From Rhodopirellula bahusiensis (GTDB lineage: Bacteria > Planctomycetota > Planctomycetia > Pirellulales > Pirellulaceae), in assembly GCF_002727185.1 (NCBI RefSeq), contig NZ_NIZW01000022.1, positions 1-64,000 on the forward strand: a stretch of 64,000 nt of DNA, read 5' to 3'. This document shows positions 41,994 through 50,475 of the stretch, piece by piece. Below the pieces are notes generated by a model. It had not been told where the DNA came from, ran no database searches, and saw only the letters and a list, made by a program, of their open reading frames with translations. Each line of letters begins with the position of its first letter. Position 1 is the stretch's first letter. A program made the position numbers and the translations under genes.

Positions 41994-43073
41994 TCAGACG
42001 CTCATCTCTTCGCACGAACCGGTGACTTCGAAGCCGAGGTCACGAATCATGTCGTAATCCGCTTGGGGTGCTTGGCCTTGCGTCGTCAGGTAGTCACCGA
42101 CAAACACGCTGTTGGCAACGTACAAACCCATCGGCTGCAGCTGACGCAGGTGCAGTTCGCGACCGCCGGCAATTCGCAGTTCACGATCCGGGTTCACAAA
42201 CCGGAACATGGCGAGTGCTTTGAGCGCGTCTTGAGGCGTGAGTGCGGCGGTGCCTTCCAAAGGCGTGCCATCAATCGCGTTGAGAATGTTGACGGGAATC
42301 GATTGCACACCGAGTTCATTGAGGTCGAAAGCCATCGACACGATGTCGGACTTGGATTCGCCCATTCCAATGATGCCACCGCTACACATTTCCATGCCTG
42401 CATCGCGAACGTGACGCAGCGTTTGAACGCGGTCTTCGTAGGTGTGAGTCGTGCAGATCGTTTCGTAGTGAGATTCGCTGCTGTTCAGGTTGTGGTTGAC
42501 TCGATCGACACCACAGGCCTTCAACCGTGCCGCTTGGGATTCATCCAGCAGGCCCAAGCAGGCGCAGATGTCCAAGTCGTATTTCTGTTTGATCTCGGGA
42601 ACGATCTGTTCCACCGCTTTCATCTCTCGTTCGTTCGGTCCACGAGCCGAAATTACCAAGCAGTAAGTCTTGGCACCTCGTTCAGCCGCGACTTTGGCGG
42701 CGTCCATCAACGCATCGCGTTTCAGGATGTTGTATTTCGGAACGGGAGCGTCAGAGACTTTCGACTGGCTGCAGTAGTGACAATCTTCCGGGCACAGTCC
42801 GCTCTTGGCGTTCATCAGGAAATACAGCTGGACCGAGTTGCCAAAGTACTGATGGCGAATTCGATATCCGGCCGAGATGATCGCGGGCACGTCCAGGTCA
42901 GACGCTTCCAACATCCCGAGCGCTTGCTCTCGCGTGATTGGTGTGCCGTCGAGGACTTGTTGAGCCAACGCGTCGTAGTATCCCGGAGGAGAAAATGCTC
43001 CTGCGGACGATGACAAGTCAGCGGTGTCCGGGGCAGCAACAGAATCAGCAGCACTGGAGTCAGCAACGCTCAT
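41994..43073 (-). CDS. bioB: biotin synthase
   Basis: A 359-residue radical SAM enzyme that inserts sulfur into dethiobiotin. The iron-sulfur motif is CPEDCHYC (Cys94, 98 and 101), followed by the typical YCLVISARGPNERE and NHNLNSSESHYETICTTHTY (NLN and SSE landmarks). IIGMGESKSDIVSMAF, SIPVNILNAIDGTPLEG and RIAGGRELHLR complete the barrel with the [2Fe-2S] ligands. About 30 extra Ser/Ala-rich N-terminal residues precede the usual start. It is followed one base later by an SDR gene; no other bio gene is present. Confidence 0.9.
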   Translation of the reverse strand: MSVADSSAADSVAAPDTADLSSSAGAFSPPGYYDALAQQVLDGTPITREQALGMLEASDLDVPAIISAGYRIRHQYFGNSVQLYFLMNAKSGLCPEDCHYCSQSKVSDAPVPKYNILKRDALMDAAKVAAERGAKTYCLVISARGPNEREMKAVEQIVPEIKQKYDLDICACLGLLDESQAARLKACGVDRVNHNLNSSESHYETICTTHTYEDRVQTLRHVRDAGMEMCSGGIIGMGESKSDIVSMAFDLNELGVQSIPVNILNAIDGTPLEGTAALTPQDALKALAMFRFVNPDRELRIAGGRELHLRQLQPMGLYVANSVFVGDYLTTQGQAPQADYDMIRDLGFEVTGSCEEMSV

Positions 43074-43110
43074 GGAAACCAGGGGGTCAGCGGGGAAAGA
43101 GAGGAGAAGA

Positions 43111-43734
43111 TCAGGACGTGATTTCGACCTGCATCGTCGGCGTTTGGCTAGCTGGCGACAAGCCGGGGCGTTCCACAGCGGGAGTTTCCGGGATCGCCAG
43201 ATCTAGAATTTGATCCAACTGGCCCCGCAATTCAATCATCTGGTGGCGGCTCAAACCCTGCCCAATCAAGCTCGCCGCGTGCAATCCACCAATCACGCCG
43301 AGGGAAAGCGGCACCAGCCAAAGGCCCGTCATCGATGCACCGAGGCTCCACTGCACGTATCCGATCAACAATCCACCGCACAGAATCATCGCCATCACGA
43401 GATACAGGAACATGCAGAATGTCCAGATTTCCGGTCTCGGAGAGAAACGCCCGAACAGCTGACTATGTGCGTGTTGACCTTCTGTATCGGCCGAAACAGT
43501 GGCTTCGGTATGAGCGGTGGAGCTGTCGCGCAAGTCTCCGAATTGGACGGACAAGTGCGGCGACCAGAACCGAGTCTCGTTCTTCGGGGGAGCGATTTCG
43601 ATGCACTTGCCAGCCGCGACAGCTCGCGTGTTCGTGCCAAGCGTCTTGATCGCCGAACGAACTTGACCCGCGAGAACGTCCGATGAGACCGGAAAGTCCA
43701 TAGAAAACGTGGGCTGCATTTCAAGTGGGGACAT
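43111..43734 (-). CDS. membrane protein of unknown function
   Basis: A protein of about 207 residues that I do not recognise. The first 120 residues are soluble (SVQFGDLRDSSTAHTEATVS). Two membrane segments follow, WTFCMFLYLVMAMILCGGLL and ASMTGLWLVPLSLGVIGGLH, and then a short coiled stretch MIELRGQLDQILDLAIP. The start is uncertain: ATG 43734 or 43719, while the frame runs open to 43929 but would then overlap the divergent pyruvate kinase region. It lies 37 bp downstream of nothing on its strand and precedes bioB by 37 bp, so it could be the first gene of that unit. Confidence 0.45.
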   Translation of the reverse strand: MSPLEMQPTFSMDFPVSSDVLAGQVRSAIKTLGTNTRAVAAGKCIEIAPPKNETRFWSPHLSVQFGDLRDSSTAHTEATVSADTEGQHAHSQLFGRFSPRPEIWTFCMFLYLVMAMILCGGLLIGYVQWSLGASMTGLWLVPLSLGVIGGLHAASLIGQGLSRHQMIELRGQLDQILDLAIPETPAVERPGLSPASQTPTMQVEITS

Positions 43735-43931
43735 CGTGCGAAATCCAAAGTCGCGAACGTTTGGGAGCGGCTCGCCATTGTGACCGGGGAGCAGAACGGA
43801 GGCAAATGTGACCAACTGAGGCGTCACCGGTGTGATGCTGGCCGTTGGTGGGCCGACTGCTTGTTTGTGGGGCCGTTGCCCGCGACACTTCGCCGCCTCG
43901 TCACTTCTTTTCCGCTCACCGAGACGCAACC

Positions 43932-45362
43932 GTGCAGGACTACCGTCACACCAAAATCATTGCCACGATCGGACCAGCCACCGAATCCCCTGAAAAATTG
44001 GCAGCATTGATCGAAGCGGGTGTCGATGTCATGCGACTGAACATGGCCCATGGTACTCCCGAATGGGTCGGCGAAATCGTCGCGAAAATTCGGAAGGTTT
44101 CCAAGGGCATCAATCGTCACGTCGCTGTGATGATGGATGTGAAGGGCCCCGAGATTCGAACCGGGGCGGTCGAAGATGCGATTGAGTTGAAAGCCGGCGA
44201 TGAGCTGGTCCTGTTCACCGAAAACTGCACCGACCAATCGGCCGTCGAGTCCGACGGAACGCCGCGAGTCAGTGTGAACTATCCCGGACTGCCCGGTGCG
44301 ATCGATCTCGACAGCACCATCTTGGTCGACAGCGGTTTGTTGCATTGGCACGTGTTGAAGAAAGAGGCCACGACCGTCCGCTGCCGTGTGATCACTCCCG
44401 GCATGTTGGAATCGCGACGTCACATCAATTTGCCCGGTGTCCAAGTCAACTTGCCCGCGATCACGGACAAAGACCGAACGGACTTGATCGCCGGCATCAA
44501 AGCGGGGATCGACTTTGTCGCGCTTTCGTTTGTTCGCCAAGCGGAAGATGTCGTCATGCTGCGTGAGTTCTTGGACGAACACAACTCACACGCTCGGATC
44601 ATTTCGAAGATTGAAGACCAAGCCGGCGTTCGCAATATGAAAGCGATCATCCGGCAATCCGATGCGATCATGGTCGCTCGAGGTGACCTCGGTATCGAAA
44701 TCGACTATCACCGATTGCCGCTCGTGCAAACCGAGTTGATTCGTGCCTGCCAAGAAGACGGCAAGCCCGTCATCATTGCCACGCACTTGCTGGAATCAAT
44801 GATCCATTCGCCGGTGCCAACTCGCGCCGAAGTGTCGGATGTCTCCAACGCGATTCGCGAACAAGCCGACGCGGTGATGTTGTCGGGTGAGACCACCACC
44901 GGCAAATACCCGCTGGAGTCGGTGGGCGTGCTGCAGAACATCATTTCCAGCATCGAACCGACCGTCAGTCGTCAACTCAATTCGAAGATCGTGCTTCGCG
45001 AGCCCAAATCGATGATGCTGCGATCGGCGTGCACGTTGGCTCAGGAGATGGGCGAATCAGGTGTTGTTGTCTTCACCCGAAGCGGTTTTCTCGCCTACGT
45101 GCTCGGGGCTTTGCGGCCTCGTGGCGTGCCAATCTTTGCCTTCACTGACATCGAGCACACATTCCATCACCTGCTGCTGCCTTGGGGTGTGGAGCCGTTC
45201 TTCATGGAGTTTTCCGAAGACCACGACGAAACCATCGCCAACGCTTTGGAAGTTCTCAAAGAAAGCGGTTGGTGCAAATCAGGCGTTTGGTTGGGCGTCA
45301 TCACCAATGCTCTGGCCGATGAAAAAATCATCGACACGCTGCAGCTCCGGCAAGTTCAGTAG
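43932..45362 (+). CDS. pyk: pyruvate kinase
   Basis: A 476-residue glycolytic enzyme converting phosphoenolpyruvate and ADP to pyruvate and ATP. Family motifs: TKIIATIGPATESPEKLAAL at the start, RLNMAHGTPEW, MMDVKGPEIRTG, ISKIEDQAGVRNMKAII with the active-site Lys, IMVARGDLGIEI and ATHLLESMIHSPVPTRAEVS followed by AIREQADAVMLSGETTTGKY. GTG 43932 is chosen because MQDYRHTKII starts the family domain; the frame is open from 43845. Convergent with the DapA-family gene across a shared hairpin. Confidence 0.95.
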   Translation: MQDYRHTKIIATIGPATESPEKLAALIEAGVDVMRLNMAHGTPEWVGEIVAKIRKVSKGINRHVAVMMDVKGPEIRTGAVEDAIELKAGDELVLFTENCTDQSAVESDGTPRVSVNYPGLPGAIDLDSTILVDSGLLHWHVLKKEATTVRCRVITPGMLESRRHINLPGVQVNLPAITDKDRTDLIAGIKAGIDFVALSFVRQAEDVVMLREFLDEHNSHARIISKIEDQAGVRNMKAIIRQSDAIMVARGDLGIEIDYHRLPLVQTELIRACQEDGKPVIIATHLLESMIHSPVPTRAEVSDVSNAIREQADAVMLSGETTTGKYPLESVGVLQNIISSIEPTVSRQLNSKIVLREPKSMMLRSACTLAQEMGESGVVVFTRSGFLAYVLGALRPRGVPIFAFTDIEHTFHHLLLPWGVEPFFMEFSEDHDETIANALEVLKESGWCKSGVWLGVITNALADEKIIDTLQLRQVQ

Positions 45363-45404
45363 TCGAAGAAAGCCGCGGCGGTTCCGCCACGCGATTGGCT
45401 CCCT

Positions 45405-45438
45405 CACCGAACCAACCCGATAGGCGATTGGTTCGGTG
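45405..45438. terminator. bidirectional hairpin terminator between pyk and the DapA-family gene
   Basis: CACCGAACCAA (45405-45415) and TTGGTTCGGTG (45428-45438) form a perfect 11-bp stem with a 12-base loop. It sits between two convergent genes and can serve both. The downstream tract TGTTCT is only weakly T-rich. Confidence 0.7.
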
Positions 45439-45460
45439 TGTTCTGCATGAAAGGCCGACT

Positions 45461-46372
45461 TCAGTCGATTACCTTCATCGTTCGCAGAGCGGTTTGAATC
45501 TTCGATTTGGTCTCGTCGCAGATGTTGCTGAGCATGGGTTGAATCGGGCCCGTGCTTGCCACACCAGCGAGCGCGACCGCTTCGTGCAGAACCCGAATCG
45601 GGTGAATCCCATCGCGAAGGTTTTCGAGCGGCTGGAAGTATTGCCGAATTGATTCTGCCATTTCCATGTCACCGCCTTGGATGGAACCGAGCATGTCCAT
45701 GCTCTTGCGAGGTGCGACGCAAACGCATCCGCTGGTGAACCCTGTGATTCCGAAGTCGCGCAAGTGAACGATTGCCGGTTGTTCTCCGATGCCGCTGACA
45801 ACTCTTTCGGATGGGAAGACATCCAAGACTTCGCGAAGGTAGTCGTCTTCCGCCGGATTTTCGCGAACGACCGCGTATTTGATCCAGGAGATCACGCCGT
45901 CGTCTTCCAGTGATTTCAGGTCTTCCGGTGACAACCAACGGTCGTGTTTCAGATAGACGACTAAAGGTTTGCCGTATTGTTCGGACAGCATTCGAATGCC
46001 CGTTGCGATGCCTGCCGAATCAACAATGTCTCGCGACGGCAACAGCATCGCGGTGCCAAAATCAAACTCTTGAAGAATGTTGATCTGGTCCGACGCGATT
46101 CCAAAGGAAGGACCAAACGATGGCACGACGGTCGTGTCCGGACCGGCTGAGTCCGAGATCATTCCCAGCAGGTCATCGAAGTCAGCCAGGCTGGTGTGAT
46201 AGAGCACTGCGTTGCCACCGTACAGCAACGAACGAACGCCACCGGCTTCGAGGAATCGGATGATCTTTTCGTTTTCATCCGCATCGATTTGGTAATCCGC
46301 ATCGCGAGCCAATGGCGGCACGGCAAAGACGGATTCCGAAAGCAGGTTGGGATTGAATGGTCCGGTTTTCAT
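45461..46372 (-). CDS. dihydrodipicolinate synthase (DapA) family protein
   Basis: A 303-residue TIM-barrel aldolase-like protein. The candidate Schiff-base Lys lies in VISWIKYAVVRENPAEDD (about 159-176), and the preceding strand reads PLVVYLKHDRWLSPEDLKSL. The family's YNxPxRT tyrosine motif is not visible at the expected place, so it is unlikely to be the lysine-pathway enzyme. Related proteins act on keto-sugar acids or hydroxyproline derivatives. The ATG at 46372 is natural. Convergent with pyruvate kinase. Confidence 0.75.
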   Translation of the reverse strand: MKTGPFNPNLLSESVFAVPPLARDADYQIDADENEKIIRFLEAGGVRSLLYGGNAVLYHTSLADFDDLLGMISDSAGPDTTVVPSFGPSFGIASDQINILQEFDFGTAMLLPSRDIVDSAGIATGIRMLSEQYGKPLVVYLKHDRWLSPEDLKSLEDDGVISWIKYAVVRENPAEDDYLREVLDVFPSERVVSGIGEQPAIVHLRDFGITGFTSGCVCVAPRKSMDMLGSIQGGDMEMAESIRQYFQPLENLRDGIHPIRVLHEAVALAGVASTGPIQPMLSNICDETKSKIQTALRTMKVID

Positions 46373-46980
46373 GGTGGGAACTCAGGCGGGGAGATTGATC
46401 AGTGGGATGCCCGTTGGAAGCCAGCTTGATGGAAGGCAATCCGGTCCAGCATCAGGCGGATGAAGAACAGCCAAATCTTGGCTCACAAAGTAACTTCTCC
46501 GTCGCGCCGAAGCGACGGGAGCAGCGTTTCGCCACAGACCGATTCGAAACAAGACGCAGAAGGCAACTGGCAGATTCTGCGACGACGCTTTTGTCCTGTT
46601 GCGATGTTCGAGTTCATTGCCAATCGAAAATACCGCGAAAGACGAACGGGAGGTTTGGGCGGGCTGTGCGATGTTGCGAAAACGCAACGTCTGTGTGTCT
46701 AACGAGACGGTCTCGGCAAAATAGTGAATTTGCCACCCCGGCGAGGTCTCAAAAGTGTCGTTTTTCAGGGGTTTTTTCTGCAAATGGCTTAAGTCTTGCC
46801 TACTCTTATTTGTGCGGCAGTTTTGGGCCCAAGGATGCCTGCCGCGCCAACGGTTCGCCCTTTCCTTTGGGCTCGCCATTGCAACAATCCGGCTGCGACC
46901 CACGGTTTGTACACCTGTTCCTCGACTGATCGAGACGTTGGGTGTCGCGACCCGGGTTTTCCTTTTTGAGACACGCCACC
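46373..46980. other. 608-bp intergenic region, no credible gene
   Basis: Overlapping frames on both strands (46402-46929 plus, 46382-46903 minus) are open but have no family similarity and mirror each other. The part from 46740 to 46810 contains T-rich stretches (TCGTTTTTCAGGGG, TTTTTTCTGCAAATGG) and is the likely promoter region of the repetitive secreted protein. No RNA gene or repeat was recognised. Confidence 0.45.
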
Positions 46981-47037
46981 ATGACCGTTTCGACTCGTAT
47001 CGGCCTTCGCCTCAAAGACCTCTGTTTGAATGAACGC

Positions 47038-48711
47038 ATGAATCACACTGTTCTGTCATCGAAATTTGCCAAGCTCTCGGCGCTTGCTTGCTTGCTGGCT
47101 GCCGGGACCGCATCGGCTCAGGACGCATGCTGTTTCACACCGCAGTATCGCTTGCAGTCTCAAACGATCATGCAACCGGAATTGGTCGAGCGAACACGTT
47201 TGACGTACGAAACTCAGTACGTTGAAGAAGAGGTCAAAAGCTATCGACCGATTCTGAAGACTCGTGTCGAAGAACGCGAAGTCACTGTTCCCGAAACGGT
47301 CACCGAAACCGCGTATCGAGAAGAGCGTTACACGATCTACAAACCGGTGACCGAGACCTCGTACCGAGACGAAACAGTCACGCAGACTCGCTACGTCAAC
47401 GAGACCGCTGAACGCGAAGAACGTGTCACGACATATCGCCCCGTGACCGAAACGCAGATGTATCAAAAGCAGTACCAGGTGCAACGCCCGGTCACTGAAA
47501 CGCAGATGGTCCAAAAACAGTACATGGTCCAGCGACCTGTGACTGAAACTCAGATGCAAACGCAGCAGGTCACTTCCTACCGACCTGTCACTACCGTTCA
47601 ACAGCAAACCGTCGACGCGGGTGGCTACGTGCCGCAAACGACCGTCACGCCGGGCCAGTTGCAGTACGGTTTGGGTTGGAATCCGCGGGCCTATTACAAA
47701 CCGGGACCACTCGGATTGTTGGCGTACCCACGTGGTGCCGCGACCACGGTTCCCGTGGTCACGCCGCCACAAGTTCAGACTCAAATGGTCTATCGTCCGA
47801 ACTACGTCAATCAACAGATTGCTCAGACGCAGTACATGCCTGAGGTTCAGCAAGTCCAACGTCCGATTCAAGTGACTCGGATGCAGTCGGAAATGGTGAC
47901 TCAAAACGTGCCCGTGACTGTTCAGCGAATGCAGACCGAAATGGTCACGCAGAACGTCCCTGTTCAAACGACGAAAATGGTTCCGCAAACCACTGTGCGG
48001 AAAGTGCCCTACATCGTGCAGCGTCCTGTGACGGAAACGTCCACTCGGAAAGTGCCCGTGCAGAGCAAACGTTGGGTCGCCGAAGAAGTGGTTCGCAAAG
48101 TGCCTGTGCAAACCAGTCGTGTGGTCTACAAGACTCGTCGCGAACCGATCACAGTGAAGTACTACGAACAAGAAGAAGTCGTGCAAGTCGTTCGCCGACC
48201 GGTTTCGGTTCCGCGATACCAAACGTATCAAGTTCATCAAATGGTTCCACGGACCGTGGTCGAGCGTGTGCCATTGTCCTATGCCGATCCATTCAGCCCG
48301 GCAATCTCCAATGGTTACTCGTCGTTTCGTCCAATTGTCGAGTCGGCTCCTTATTCCTCGAGCTATTCTGGATCGTCGATCATCACCGAGCCTGGCACGG
48401 TGATCCGTTCACGGCCCGTTTTGGAATCGGATGAACCGGAACTGGATGCTCCCTACCAGTCAGGTGATTCCGAACCCAGCTCAACGATGGGCAAGGTCGA
48501 AATCGGTGCACCTGAACCAGATTCCAACAGCGATCTGCCAGACAGTTACGACTATCTGTTCGATTCCCAAGATTCGGACGAAGTCGAGCAGCCGCAGTTG
48601 GATGACAAAGAAGCCAATTGGAAACGTCGTGGAACGTATGGCCAACCAGCCAGCGTCCGCAACATTTCGCACCGCGTTCGTTGGAATCCAACCTTCGCTC
48701 GCGAGCTGTAA
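47038..48711 (+). CDS. secreted protein with repeated YRPVTET/VQRPVTET units
   Basis: A 557-residue exported protein. The signal peptide is KLSALACLLAAGTASAQ, ending about residue 24; ATG 47038 gives it a normal length, while ATG 46981 adds 19 residues. The mature part is built from short imperfect repeats: TYRPVTETQMYQKQ, VQRPVTETQMVQKQ, VQRPVTETQM, MQSEMVTQNVPV and RKVPVQSKRW. They are rich in Tyr, Arg, Thr, Gln and Val in beta-prone alternation. The pattern recalls the planctomycete YTV-type repeat family (from memory). The two Cys after the signal (DACCF) may form disulfides. It is probably a cell-surface or wall protein. A clear terminator follows. Confidence 0.7.
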   Translation: MNHTVLSSKFAKLSALACLLAAGTASAQDACCFTPQYRLQSQTIMQPELVERTRLTYETQYVEEEVKSYRPILKTRVEEREVTVPETVTETAYREERYTIYKPVTETSYRDETVTQTRYVNETAEREERVTTYRPVTETQMYQKQYQVQRPVTETQMVQKQYMVQRPVTETQMQTQQVTSYRPVTTVQQQTVDAGGYVPQTTVTPGQLQYGLGWNPRAYYKPGPLGLLAYPRGAATTVPVVTPPQVQTQMVYRPNYVNQQIAQTQYMPEVQQVQRPIQVTRMQSEMVTQNVPVTVQRMQTEMVTQNVPVQTTKMVPQTTVRKVPYIVQRPVTETSTRKVPVQSKRWVAEEVVRKVPVQTSRVVYKTRREPITVKYYEQEEVVQVVRRPVSVPRYQTYQVHQMVPRTVVERVPLSYADPFSPAISNGYSSFRPIVESAPYSSSYSGSSIITEPGTVIRSRPVLESDEPELDAPYQSGDSEPSSTMGKVEIGAPEPDSNSDLPDSYDYLFDSQDSDEVEQPQLDDKEANWKRRGTYGQPASVRNISHRVRWNPTFAREL

Positions 48712-48758
48712 GTTCATCATCGAGAAACAGTTCTTACGAACCTGTTGACGCAACAAAG

Positions 48759-48787
48759 AGGCGAGTCTTTCGAGGCTCGCCTTTTTT
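48759..48787 (+). terminator. intrinsic terminator after the repetitive secreted protein
   Basis: AGGCGAG (48759-48765) and CTCGCCT (48776-48782) form a 7-bp stem with a 10-base loop, running into TTTTTT. It lies 48 bp after the stop of the gene at 47038. Confidence 0.8.
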
Positions 48788-48908
48788 CGTTTTCACACGT
48801 GTCCAGGTAGTTCATCCCAGCGGAGCGGCGCGAGCCGCCCGGTGCGTCACCATGGGTTTGCCAAACCGAATTTTCGCCCGAGTGTTTCCTGGTCCAAGCA
48901 ATCGGCAC

Positions 48909-49793
48909 TCAACGATTCATCTGTTCCATCGTGAGGTCGTAGATTTCATCTGCATCCAGCGCGAGTGAGTTTGATGTGAAGAGTTTTGCAATCGCGGCCT
49001 TGTGAGTTCGCATTTTCAGTCCGCCCACGCCGATCGGTCCGTATGCCACTGGGCCGTCTTCGGTGCCTTCATGCAGCGGTTTGGCTTTGTCGAACGCTTC
49101 CACTCCTCCGAGTCCTGCAGGTGGCACTGCGTTGAGGTCAATGGCGACCCTCAGCTTCGAGAGGCCGTGGATGAGCTCCTTGGAAACCAGTTCCACGCCT
49201 GCTGCTCCGCAGGCGATGATCACGTCCGCTCGTTCGAGCAATGTCTTCAGGCCTTCTTGGCTTTCAGGTGCGGCGGCTTCGAGATTGCCGGAGGTGACCT
49301 GTGCGCCGATCTCTTTGCAGGCGGTCTCGGCTCGGTTGAGCGAACGACTGGTCAGAAGCACATTGGCGTTTTGCCGAGCCAGCATTTGAGCGACACGTCT
49401 GCCAACCGGGCCGGTGCCACCGAGGACGACCGCCGTGCTTCCATCGAGTGTCACGTGTTTGGATGCGGAGACCACTGCTGCCGCGGCAGTGGTGTTGCAT
49501 CCCGAAGCGTCCAACATCACTGAGACCCGAACGGGACCAAAGAATGCCTTTTGAACGCCGCGAAAAATCGCTTCCGCTTTCACAACATCGTTGCCGCCGA
49601 TGAACAGAGCTGTGTTCTTCAGGTCGTCGCCGCCTCGAGTGAACATGGCCCCGTGGACAAGTGATTCCACTGAATCGGTCTGCACGCTGCCGTACTGCAG
49701 TAATTGGTCGACTCCCGCGTCCACCGCAACCACTGCGTCAAACGAACTGGGATGAGGATCCACGTCCAACTGAAAGAGGATTTTCTTTGGCAT
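48909..49793 (-). CDS. mtdB: methylene-tetrahydromethanopterin dehydrogenase
   Basis: A 294-residue enzyme oxidising methylene-H4MPT to methenyl-H4MPT with NAD(P). The start MPKKILFQLDVDPHPSSFDA (ATG 49793) is family-typical, followed by LDASGCNTTAAAAVVSA and the nucleotide loop VLGGTGPVGRRVAQMLAR (about 128-145), then VAIDLNAVPPAGLGGVEAFD and YGPIGVGGLKMRTHKAAI. It works after Fae in the formaldehyde oxidation route. It lies 105 bp downstream of fae on the same strand, so the two are probably cotranscribed. An in-frame codon at 49835 would extend the start, without family support. Confidence 0.9.
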   Translation of the reverse strand: MPKKILFQLDVDPHPSSFDAVVAVDAGVDQLLQYGSVQTDSVESLVHGAMFTRGGDDLKNTALFIGGNDVVKAEAIFRGVQKAFFGPVRVSVMLDASGCNTTAAAAVVSASKHVTLDGSTAVVLGGTGPVGRRVAQMLARQNANVLLTSRSLNRAETACKEIGAQVTSGNLEAAAPESQEGLKTLLERADVIIACGAAGVELVSKELIHGLSKLRVAIDLNAVPPAGLGGVEAFDKAKPLHEGTEDGPVAYGPIGVGGLKMRTHKAAIAKLFTSNSLALDADEIYDLTMEQMNR

Positions 49794-49898
49794 TGTCGCA
49801 ACCGCTGTCGGTAAGAGAAGGTTCGTTGAAGGCAAAAGAAAAGCTCCGGGCTCTCACCCGAAGCTTGTTCGTCATTTGCTTTGGACAAAAGCGTTGGC

Positions 49899-50396
49899 TC
49901 AGAAACCCTTGAATGGGTGAGCAGCGGTGTCCTTCTTGGCCAGCATGTCGTCTGCAGTTGGCTTGCCTTGCATTGCCGACTTCAGCGCGTCCTTGGTGGC
50001 TTCGTAGTTGTACTTGTAGATCTTTTCGTCGTCTTCAGCAGCTGGGTGGATGAACACACCGCAGACACAAACCAGATCTTCGCACTGATCCTTTGGAATG
50101 ATGCCTTCGCTGACGGCGTCAGCAACCGCTTGTGCAACGGCGGCTTGAGCAGGGCCGAACATTTGCACGGCTTGCTTCATGCCTTTGATCGTGACCTTGG
50201 TCACCATCACGGTCGAGGGCTTCACGGCCACGTTGGGCTCGAGCACTGCCAACAGGTTGGTGTGACCTTCGCTTTGGTTGGCCAAAGCGTTCGCGAACGC
50301 GGCGCCAACTGGTCCGTCCTTGCTGCCGATCATCAGATCGATGTGAGAAATTTCGTTGCCGTCACCGACGAGGGATTCACCAATGTGGAATTGCAT
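49899..50396 (-). CDS. fae: formaldehyde-activating enzyme
   Basis: A 165-residue enzyme that condenses formaldehyde with tetrahydromethanopterin to methylene-H4MPT. MQFHIGESLVGDGNEISHID is typical, and His18 corresponds to the catalytic His of the Methylobacterium enzyme. Then come LMIGSKDGPVGAAFANALAN, NLLAVLEPNVAVKPSTVMVT and KVTIKGMKQAVQMFGPAQAA. ATG 50396 has AAAGG about ten bases upstream. Its neighbours are mtdB downstream and the ATP-grasp gene divergently, which fits the H4MPT-dependent C1 pathway described for planctomycetes. Confidence 0.95.
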   Translation of the reverse strand: MQFHIGESLVGDGNEISHIDLMIGSKDGPVGAAFANALANQSEGHTNLLAVLEPNVAVKPSTVMVTKVTIKGMKQAVQMFGPAQAAVAQAVADAVSEGIIPKDQCEDLVCVCGVFIHPAAEDDEKIYKYNYEATKDALKSAMQGKPTADDMLAKKDTAAHPFKGF

Positions 50397-50475
50397 GACA
50401 AGATGCCTTTGAGAGGGGAAACAAACGCCCAAAGAGTTACCGGTGGGAACACATGGTCCTTACCCCACACGCAGG

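Noticed and set aside
41889-43013. Open frame of 374 codons on the plus strand over bioB and the SDR gene
   Set aside because: Antisense to bioB with intact iron-sulfur motif; no similarity of its own.
46402-46929. Open frame of 175 codons in the 608-bp gap before the repetitive protein
   Set aside because: A frame of similar length lies on the other strand, neither resembles a known family, and the composition changes along it. It was kept as a non-coding gap.
47056-48240. Long open frame (394 codons) antisense to the repetitive secreted protein
   Set aside because: It mirrors the codon pattern of the repeated gene, is rich in His, Arg and Leu without any family likeness, and has no ribosome-binding site. 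The sense frame has a signal peptide and a terminator.
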